Assembly: GCA_028565635.1 (NCBI GenBank)
Contig: JAOXYB010051356.1
Coordinates: 1 to 11,667 of the forward strand
DNA: 11,667 bases
From: Phoronis ovalis
Taxonomy: Eukaryota > Phoronida > Phoronidae
Reading direction: 5' to 3'
In this document: one piece after another, positions 1-6,980 of the stretch
How positions within the stretch are numbered: position 1 is the first letter of the stretch
Layout: each line of letters starts with the position of its first letter
Translations under genes and position numbers: made by a program
Notes under the pieces: model-generated
The model's input: only the letters and a program-made list of their open reading frames with translations
Told to the model about the DNA's origin: nothing
Database searches by the model: none

Positions 1-299
1 ATTAATATAATACTGTACATAGTGACGTATTATATAATAAAACAATCAAAGCTTGTCAGGCAAAACTATCTTTAGTGGTAGGTAGCTATAGAAATAAAGT
101 GGTCTCAGAAAAGTTGCATTGCACATAGGTGACCACTGGTGAGAAAAATGTGTATTAGTGTTTCAAAGAACAACCAGGACTTAGTTCAAAGCTGAATTTA
201 ACTATTTCACAGTTTAAGCTTTCACAGGTAGCTTGTAACAAAAAAAGAAAAGAATTACATTAACACTATATACACATTTAAAAAAGAAGATTTGCCTAC
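1..299. other. Probable intron or spacer, nothing else seen
   Basis: AT-rich sequence downstream (minus strand) of the unrecognised exon. No further exon and no minus-strand polyadenylation signal were seen, which argues that the gene continues beyond the left edge. Confidence 0.4.
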
Positions 300-810
300 C
301 TATTAAGAAGAAAATTGGTGAAATCTTTTGTTCCTGAATATCGTTTCTTCCTTTGAGCAGAACACGGCTTACGTCTTTTCTTTCTAGTTAATTTCCTGTT
401 ACTAGAGCAGCTAGCTGATACAGAACCAGAACCACAAACACACTTTGATAAATTTGCGCATTCTTCTCTTTTACATGTGACAGTACTGGATATAGAAGTC
501 CGTATGGAGTGTGCATCACCACATGAATCACTGTGCAGCTCATTATTTTGTTTTGCACATGTTTTGAGAGTTTCCTCATTTATGAAAGAACATGAGTCTA
601 TTTTACTACCTGCATATTTATACTTAGCATACAGATTCTTTTGCAAATGCTTAACTTGCCATTCTAACCAACATACGACAAAGTTATGCCTATCAAAGCA
701 CGGACCTCGTCGGCTAAGAATCTTTATCTGAATGGGTACAACACTTCCAGTGACAGATCGGTGTTGGATGGCACAGATCGGCATTATCAAGTAGATGTGT
801 GTGCTGGAAC
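300..810 (-). CDS. Unrecognised internal exon, Cys-containing basic protein
   Basis: This is an open frame of about 169 codons with good splice signals at both ends: acceptor gaatattttcag|GT (enters phase 1) and donor AATAG|gtaggc (leaves phase 2). Without the donor the frame ends at the TAG at 296-298, but no minus-strand AATAAA is seen further left, so an internal exon is more likely. The first part (HIYLIMPICAIQHRS, then GPCFDRHNFVVCWLEWQ) looks like a folded domain. The second part is Ser/Cys-rich with 12 Cys in all. It ends with a basic cluster (KLTRKKRRKPCSAQRKKR) that could be a nuclear localisation signal. I do not recognise the family. It does not match the KIF4 cysteine-rich tail, so it may be a neighbouring or nested gene. 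Confidence 0.6.
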
Positions 811-1110
811 CTGAAAATATTCAGAATTGAAGTAAAAAATGGTCATTTCAGCAATGAATTTAGAGAATGATTGTTTTAAATCATTTGTGCTCATCTCTAT
901 TCTATGAAATATTAATCAAATATAACTTTTGTTTCAAATTGAATCTGACATTGAGCTATGGATAGCTTCAATCTTAATGGAAAATTCAACAGCAGTAAAC
1001 ATTGTTGTAACCATACTGCTCAGACTAACAACATATCTATTGGCCAGTTCACTGACCTTCTTTGACATGTTTAAATTTATTTTTTATGAACATTTCATGC
1101 CTAACATAAG
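811..1110. other. AT-rich spacer with short ambiguous open frames
   Basis: Both strands have short open frames here. The plus frame is a hydrophobic 62-residue string. The minus frame, starting from an ATG near 1072, begins MSKKVSELANRY and runs about 44 codons. Neither has convincing splice sites, so neither is called. Confidence 0.35.
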
Positions 1111-1275
1111 GATGTGAAGAGTGGCAACTACGCAAGCTACTATGACCTCCTTACAACAACACCTCATGTGTCAGATCAGATATTCTTTAGGAGATACTGT
1201 CTACCAGCCTTTGACAAGATATACCCTGATGTATCTCTAAATAAGCTGACGTCTATGAAACCAATTTTTTCATAA
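1111..1275 (+). other. Possible coding relic or terminal exon, plus strand
   Basis: An open frame of 54 codons runs from an AAG acceptor-like dinucleotide to a TAA. It reads like real protein: SGNYASYYDLLTTTPHVS, then DQIFFRRYCLPAFDKIYPDV. Base composition is richer in G and C than the flanks. There is a stop three codons upstream, no start codon, and only a weak acceptor with a CTAAC branch-like motif too close to it. I cannot name a family. It could be a last exon, a broken retrocopy or chance. Confidence 0.3.
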
Positions 1276-1444
1276 AATGATTTCCTGATCTTTGATATAA
1301 TGTATGTTGTCTTTTTAAAAATAATGTAAAGTCAGGTTTGTTTATCAATCATAAACACTCGCACATTTTTATCTCTACATTTCCTTGGGTCGCCATTTTA
1401 ACACTGGCAAAAGAAACTGACCTCCAACCACACCAAAACTATTT

Positions 1445-1860
1445 TTCTGTAGGTCACAGGGAGGGGTGGTCATATCACCCCTGCTTTTACCACAGGGTAT
1501 TGTTTTTCACGCTTTTCAGCCTTATTTGCATTGCCGCAGGGGATACTTTTCTTGTTGGATATTTATCACAGGGAATATTTTTCAAAAAAATAGTGTTTTA
1601 CCAAAGGTCGCATTTTTTAGAAAACGCATTTACGACTGGTATGAAAAATTCAGGTCTGTAAATTTCCACATACTTATTTACCACAGGGTATATAAATTTA
1701 CAACTAAATTTTAAATAGGGTATCTATTTCCAAAGAGATCTTTACAACAAGGTATTCTGTCACGTTTTTTCCCTTTATTTACGACAGGGTATATATTTCA
1801 CGTTTTTCATTTGCCACATATATTATCGGTGATCTTTAATTACAACAGGGTCAGGATGTT
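1445..1860. repeat. Degenerate ~32-bp minisatellite, about 12 units
   Basis: A core resembling TTTACCACAGGGTAT, usually followed by a T-rich run and often by CACGTTTTT, recurs through this stretch. First-G positions of the core are about 1459, 1495, 1539, 1571, 1605, 1637, 1686, 1718, 1750, 1787, 1818 and 1848. Most spacings are 30-37 nt, with two longer ones (44 and 49). Units are well diverged, so this is an old array. Open frames across it on the plus strand are probably by-products of the repeat. Confidence 0.75.
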
Positions 1861-2068
1861 TTACCCCGAGTTGCACACATTGTCAAATACCAGGATAAGA
1901 CTGATAGGCCTGCAAGTCTCATATTGAAATCTCCTATTGTTCACAACCTAGAATATGGTCATGGATACATCACATAGAGGAACCAAAGACAGACACCTGA
2001 ATAGAGGGGTAAACTCTGTACATGTGGCTGGATGTAATCCAAAAGTAGGACACTTGTTTTGGGAATAA
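1840..2068 (+). pseudogene. Possible frameshifted coding relic, plus strand
   Basis: Two overlapping open stretches in different frames both look coding. The first (1840-1977) includes DVLPRVAHIVKYQDK and LILKSPIVHNLEYGHGYIT and ends at TAG. The second (1952-2068) includes THLN-like polar sequence, RGVNSVHVAGCNPK and GHLFWE before TAA. The simplest reading is one decayed coding sequence with a frame change near 1952-1977. The first stretch directly follows the last minisatellite unit. The family is not recognised and no start codon is convincing. Confidence 0.25.
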
Positions 2069-2139
2069 ACCTTTAAAATTTTAAATTGCCGAGAAGTGTT
2101 AATATCCAGTTATGATTGAGGCCCAAAGTACGAACATGT

Positions 2140-2181
2140 GCCCACGTCAACTGCCTCGACTCCAACGCCAATGCCGACACC
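2140..2181 (-). repeat. Degenerate GGYRTT-type hexamer repeat
   Basis: Read on the minus strand, seven hexamers resemble GGTGTC, GGCATT, GGCGTT, GGAGTC and decay after that. The tract is much richer in G and C than its surroundings. It leaves short open frames on both strands (a Gly-Val run on the minus), which I take to be a by-product. Confidence 0.45.
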
Positions 2182-2189
2182 CTTCCTTG

Positions 2190-2895
2190 CCAGTAGAGAA
2201 ATTAAACTGCTCTTGAAATCTTACTGTTGATTTTCTAGCACTTCTTGAAATTTCATTATAAACAGTGGTACAATGTGGCGGTTAGAAATCATAAAATAAT
2301 TCCGGAATAATTCGGACCCGCACTGGAATATTGCCAAAAATACTAACAGCATATTTCCTCCATGAGTTTGTCTTGCACCATAAGTTTAGGGTAGTGTTTG
2401 TGCATTTGTGTGTCTATATGCCAGTGCAGGAGTTGTAAATCATCTAAATGGTGACGCAGTACCAGGAGTATAATCCCGGGAGTATAATATTTTAACTCAT
2501 ATACGGTGTGGATTATATCCTTTTTGATCGGTTAGTCACTTTTATTGTGATTTTGCTTTACAAGAATTGTGACATCCGGCAAGCCTTTCCATCAGAAGTT
2601 GTTTAAGGGGCAGCGCAAACTCCAGAAATCAGGACTAATTCTGGTCTTAATAATGGGCCCAAATATCTGACGTATTATAGTCCTAACACTTGCTTATTCA
2701 AAAACTATCGTCTTTCGAAATTAACAAAAAGGATGAAAAGCTTTATGCAGCAATGCTCCGATGGTTTTAATGTGTTATTATCAAGTGAAAAATATATAAA
2801 TATTTCATGTCGCACAACATTTAAATTTATTGAATTTTAACTCAATAAATAAGAAGGGACCGTAATGGCATTCCCGGGCGTCTGCGTTTAATGTA
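2190..2895. other. Non-coding spacer
   Basis: No gene is seen. Minor structure includes a 10-nt direct repeat GGAGTATAAT (2464-2473 and 2479-2488) and a short CCAGAA/TTCTGG hairpin (2622-2644). Confidence 0.4.
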
Positions 2896-2935
2896 AACAC
2901 TAATACATAGTGTTAAACAACATATGGATGTTGTT
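2896..2935. other. Two adjacent short hairpins
   Basis: AACACTA (2896-2902) pairs with TAGTGTT (2908-2914) across a 5-nt loop. One base later, AACAACAT (2916-2923) pairs with ATGTTGTT (2928-2935) across the 4-nt loop ATGG. Both stems are perfect. No function can be assigned. Confidence 0.5.
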
Positions 2936-3611
2936 AATGTCCAACAGAATGTACGGTCAGTACCCACTTTCTTCATGATAACAACACCAGTTCACCCTTC
3001 CCACCACAAGGGCTCAAGGTGTATCCCTGGGTTGTGAGGATGTTAATGATAATAATGAAGTCTTCTGTGATATAAATAAATATAAGATTTAAATAATAAT
3101 ACAAAAAATAGATAAAATGTACTTTTTATATACGATTTAGAGTAGCCACGAAACTTGGGTCTAGGCTAAGATAACACCTTGGAATAGCTATCCATAATAA
3201 TATATGTATAAATAGAAAATTCCATATTTACGGTTCTCGAGATAAGCTATTTATACTATTTTGTAGTGATTTCTAGCAACTTTTTCTACTGTATTTAAAA
3301 TGTGCCAAACGTACAGTTATTGTTTAATATCACGTACCTATTATAAGTGGGCATGTGATGGCACCATAATACGTAATTTTGTATTTCTTTTACAAACCGA
3401 AAATGTGCTTTTGAAACTATAATATTAGTTTCTTATGTGAAAGTTTATTTTTTGTGGGGTAAAATACAATGCGTTATACTGTATACAATGTTGTAATATA
3501 ATTCTGTATGTAAAATTTTATTTAATTTACTTAAAGAGTATGTTAAATCCGAGTATGGAGGTTAGTATTAATTTGAAAGTTTATTTCCCTAAAACTGACC
3601 GAGCAAGGTAT
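2936..3611. other. AT-rich non-coding spacer
   Basis: No open frame of note on either strand and no recognisable repeat. Confidence 0.4.
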
Positions 3612-3656
3612 AATCACGTGATTTTTTGTATGCATTGTCGCAATTTGCATAAAAGT
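3612..3656 (+). promoter_or_regulatory. Palindromic E-box, octamer and TATA-like motif
   Basis: AATCACGTGATT (3612-3623) is a perfect 12-bp palindrome around the CACGTG E-box; TCACGTGA is the type bound by MITF/TFE-class bHLH factors. Twenty bases later ATTTGCAT (3643-3650) is a perfect octamer (POU/Oct site). It runs into CATAAAAGT, a weak TATA-like string. The order and spacing could suit a plus-strand promoter, but no transcript downstream is recognised and such motifs occur by chance in AT-rich DNA. Confidence 0.2.
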
Positions 3657-3661
3657 ATCAT

Positions 3662-3705
3662 CCTGTCTTCAAAACTTTCATAATACTTGAGTATTATAAG
3701 ACGGG
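3662..3705. other. Nested inverted repeat
   Basis: The inner arms ATAATACT (3680-3687) and AGTATTAT (3690-3697) form a perfect 8-bp stem with a 2-nt loop. The outer arms CCTGTCTT (3662-3669) and AAGACGGG (3698-3705) pair at 7 of 8 positions. It may be the remains of a small foldback element. Confidence 0.4.
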
Positions 3706-4200
3706 AGTATGTATATTTTTAAAGTATTTATACATATATATGCATTTCTAAATTTTCGTCGCTGGTGGCGTGCACTATGGTTTTGCATTCAAATATATAT
3801 GTTCACTATTTGTAAAGTACAAAAAAACAAGTTGCCAGTATAATACAAAGCTATGTGACGGTATCTAAAGTTGTCCATTGTTTTGTTTATCACAGCAGAG
3901 CAGTAAACATTTTAAATAAAAAAGAACATTTTAACGAAACAAGAAGTTCAATGTTCAAGGTTAGCAACAATTTCACGAAAATGTTATTTTTAAATTAAGT
4001 GTTGTTCTTATTTAAAGCTAGTGTGTCTGGTGTTTGGAGATTTTTTAATAATAATGTTTTTTTAAATGAAAGTAACTTCTGTTGATAACGGCTTTATCTA
4101 AGTTTATTTTATTATTCTGTAGAGGAATTTAACAAGCAAGTTGTAAAATTAACACTTGAGTTAAAAGTAAAAATGTGCTAGAGATATTAAATTAGAGATC
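3706..4200. other. AT-rich non-coding spacer
   Basis: No gene is seen. A 10-nt string AACATTTTAA occurs twice about 20 nt apart near 3907 and 3927, which is not remarkable at this base composition. Confidence 0.4.
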
Positions 4201-4463
4201 ATGAATTATCTTCCATACTTGAACATTCAAATAGCTAAGACTAAAGTAGTTCCTGCTCATATCTGTGATCACCCGGAGTGCACTGACTGGAAAACATTTG
4301 CTGAGATTAGAAATATATTAACAAAGAAACAGCAAACACTGAAACACGTAACAAAATCATGCATGAAGCATCTGGTGATATCGTGGTTAAACTAGATGAC
4401 GAAACATTGTAACTTCTTGTTAGAAGAGATCTGATCACTTTGCTGGACGACGCCATCATGTAG
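4201..4463 (+). pseudogene. Possible coding relic, plus strand
   Basis: An ATG-initiated frame of 64 codons (4201-4395) includes AHICDHPECTDWKTFAEIR. It overlaps a second frame open from 4311 to a TAA at 4410-4412 (MHEASGDIVVKLDDETL). That second frame continues, after the stop, as a run with RRDLITLLDDAIM to 4463. The mixture of balanced composition, a frame change and one internal stop suggests an eroded exon or transposon fragment. No family is recognised, and chance cannot be excluded. Confidence 0.25.
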
Positions 4464-5059
4464 AAGGGTCCCTTTGGCATAAAGTGGTTGGAAGTAGTCC
4501 GTTAACCTTAAATTTATTATTATTTTTTATTTTTTCCTCCTTGGCGCTGTTTTTTTTTTGTTTATTTTTTCTTGAAAGGGAAATTACTGTGCAAGATATT
4601 GAAACTAATATTAGCTTTATAAAGTAAACCAAACTTTGATAGGATTATTTGAGTTAGGGCAAAGCTATGAATTGTGTCAGTTGCGAGGTTAAATTTTTCC
4701 GGGGGTAGTCTACATAGTGGAATAGCAACAAATGTTGGTGATCATTCATACCTGCACGAAACATTAACTAAACCGAGAGTAGGATTTATAATACACTTCA
4801 GTTCTTTACAGGTAATTTTCTTCGCGCAATTAATGTTATGGGATTTTTTTTATAATGACATTACATTATTAAGTTACATTACATTACATTACAAGTGGAT
4901 AAGAAATCAGTTGTGTCCGTATACCCTTTGTCGTCAATCGAAATGATAACAACCCCGAAGTAGATAAAAGTTAATCGAGCGTCTTAACTTACTCCAAAAC
5001 ATATCAACGGATTGTAATTCCAAACAGATCTAGAAATATCCCTCAGGGTTCAAGGATGC
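4464..5059. other. T-rich spacer
   Basis: Apart from the TTACA microsatellite, the main feature is a T-rich tract at about 4512-4572. The plus-strand frame at 4674-4946 runs through the microsatellite and looks like chance. Confidence 0.4.
4874..4893 (+). repeat. (TTACA)4 microsatellite
   Basis: Four perfect copies of TTACA are seen, with further imperfect copies just upstream (ttacatt at 4861). Confidence 0.9.
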
Positions 5060-5226
5060 AGTTAAAATTCCTTACTCCTAATCAAATAGACTGGTTCCCT
5101 GTCCTCCCGCTAGATGTCTACTAATCAAACCAGTCTACTAATCAAACAGGTGGCGCTGTTGATGTGGAAGAGGAAACACATCAGCTGGTTGTAAATATTG
5201 TATCAAACGAGTAAGGAATTTTAGCT
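5060..5226. mobile_element. MITE-like element with 18-bp inverted ends
   Basis: The left end AGTTAAAATTCCTTACTC (5060-5077) is the reverse complement of the right end (5209-5226) at 17 of 18 positions. The enclosed 167 bp has no open frame. Inside are a 15-nt direct repeat at 17-nt period (GTCTACTAATCAAAC at 5116-5130 and 5133-5147) and a second perfect inverted pair (TAGACTGGTT at 5087-5096, AACCAGTCTA at 5128-5137). No clear target-site duplication is visible. Size, lack of coding and terminal inverted repeats fit a non-autonomous DNA transposon; the superfamily is not identified. Confidence 0.6.
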
Positions 5227-6863
5227 ACTTTTCAATAATTTTTCAGGCTCACGTCTAAAACAGATAAGTTATATTAATATTTCATAACGTTTCCAAAAAA
5301 AGTACAAGGCATGCATCATTCGTGTGAAATCGCAATAATGAATCTAAACTTGTGTATAACAATAAATACGATTTTCCTGAATTTGTAATCAAGCATTTTT
5401 TACAACAGTAAATTTAGTTTCATAAGTAAAAAGAAAGTTACTTAAATAAGTAATAACATATGCACGTAATTCACAATTGAGGTAAATTGCGCTATATTTC
5501 AGGAAGATTGGACGGAATACAGTATTTAAAACAGTTACTTGGGACTTTTGAGATAACAATAATAGCGTGTATGACTCACAAAAGCAGGTCTGTTTACTCA
5601 AGCACAAATATCCCATTGAATTTAAGTGCATATAGGTACACAGGTAATCGGTGTTTATTTGTATTGCGTATATGAGATCATATGACCTAAGTTTAATAAC
5701 GAGGACAAACAGTCGCCATTTTGTCAAAAACTCCGATACCTGTGACTGTGTGCTGAGAAAAAGACGACTTGTTTAGGACAGTAACCAACATCTTCAGGTA
5801 ATTCAAACATGCTAAAATTTAACTGATGATAGTAGCCAGCAAATTAACAAAATGAAAGTAGGTTTCATAACGGAGCACCAGTGCAAAAATGTACTACTTT
5901 CTATTTCAGTAAACGGTCTGGGTATTTTTTTATGCTTAACCTTGTGAAATACCATAAAATAATTACATGTAAAGCTTATCTCATTGTTATTCTAAAAGAG
6001 ATTATTTTGTTTCATCATCTACATACATCTAACTATGTTTACAGTGAATTACAGCTAGCGAAATAAACGGGCTATGCGTTGGATTTTGGTTATGTGTCAA
6101 TTATGGATTAGTGCTCTACTAGTCGTTAGGGATGGCAAGCACAATAAATTATGATAAGCTTGGAAATTAAAAGAACTTAATATATAAGAGTTTTAATTAT
6201 TATTTATAATGAAAGCCGTGAAGCACTATATAGTAGTAGAAAACCCCCGATAAAACTGTGTTTTTCACCAATATGTACCTGTATTTAGTGAGTTGCTTAA
6301 ATTTTTGTCCGTACTATTGCACAATGCTCTATTCATGCAGCTTTAAGTTTTTCGGTGAGCGTATGCAATTACCAGCACACATGACACACACACACACACA
6401 CATTTTTCAAATTTAATGACAGATCATCATCAGAAAAATCCTTAGTATAGTCAAGTCAAATCAAAAATCATTTATTAAAGTGACATGTAGTTTTTAGATT
6501 TACAATATTGATAGTTATGAAAAAACAAGTACTACCCAGCCCGACTGGACTTAAAAGTCACTGTTTTAGAAAAATAATACTTAACAAAAAAGTGGCAACA
6601 CAACAGAACTCAACATAAAAAAGAATATATACAATGTACCCTATTTGTTATACAATATATTTCTTCTTAACATAAACACACTATATACAAAGGTCGATAC
6701 ATGTTTACATACCTTACCATTCGACAATAAAAATTTTAATTTGTCTTTATTACTGTCTAGATTTATGAATTCAGGACAAATCATAGTTATATCTTTATAT
6801 TGATTACTTCTCAAGTTGGAATAAATTTGACATGATAATTTGCTTAAAAATATGTGAACAAAC
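5227..6863. other. Long AT-rich stretch; KIF4 intron or spacer
   Basis: This lies downstream of the exon 9 donor on the minus strand, so it is KIF4 intron if the gene continues left. I looked for the conserved Asn-Trp-Leu-Gly continuation and did not find it. Open frames at 5389-5727 and 5881-6066 have the composition of non-coding AT-rich DNA. Confidence 0.4.
6384..6402 (+). repeat. (AC)n microsatellite
   Basis: An uninterrupted AC dinucleotide tract of 19 nt, with degenerate CACAC steps just upstream from about 6375. Confidence 0.9.
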
Positions 6864-6980
6864 CTTAACTTTTGCGCCAATGCCTGTCATCTCATGTTTT
6901 TCTACATCCTTTTGTTTTTCTTCTATGGTCTGCTTCTGCTTAGATAAAGCTTCTTTCAAACGTTTATTTGCTGCAGCAGC
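6864..6980 (-). CDS. KIF4: KIF4 stalk exon 9 in window (last found)
   Basis: This 117-nt exon covers residues 326-364 and enters in phase 0 at cttaatcag|GCT. It encodes [17 protein letters not shown] and ends with GIGAKVK before the donor AAG|gtttgt, which is functional-looking but weaker than the other donors. The AAAANKRLK block is a KIF4 hallmark. In the family the next residues are an Asn-Trp-Leu-Gly block, expected on a following exon. If the donor were not used, the frame would run only about 14 more codons into the intron before a stop. Confidence 0.92.

Noticed and set aside
477-731. Plus-strand frame of 84 codons
   Set aside because: It is the shadow of the minus-strand exon at 300-810.
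300-810. The Cys-containing exon as the KIF4 cysteine-rich tail
   Set aside because: The Cys spacing and surrounding residues do not match the CxCxxxC...CxC pattern of the KIF4 CRD, and the middle of the protein is missing.
1338-1714. Two overlapping plus-strand frames of 82-107 codons
   Set aside because: They run through the minisatellite and mirror its period, so they are probably repeat by-products.
5389-5727. Minus-strand open frame of 112 codons
   Set aside because: Composition is typical of AT-rich non-coding DNA (many Tyr, Leu, Ser, Cys); there is no domain and no splice context.
6451-6490. LINE-like 3' tail on the minus strand (AATAAATGATTTTTGATTTGAC-type)
   Set aside because: Only a short AT-rich string with no reverse-transcriptase remnant next to it; too weak to call.
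6714-6770. Possible KIF4 exon (peptide with KDKLKFLLSN) before a gtaagg donor
   Set aside because: It lacks the conserved Asn-Trp-Leu continuation, and the upstream acceptor is weak, so it is probably chance.
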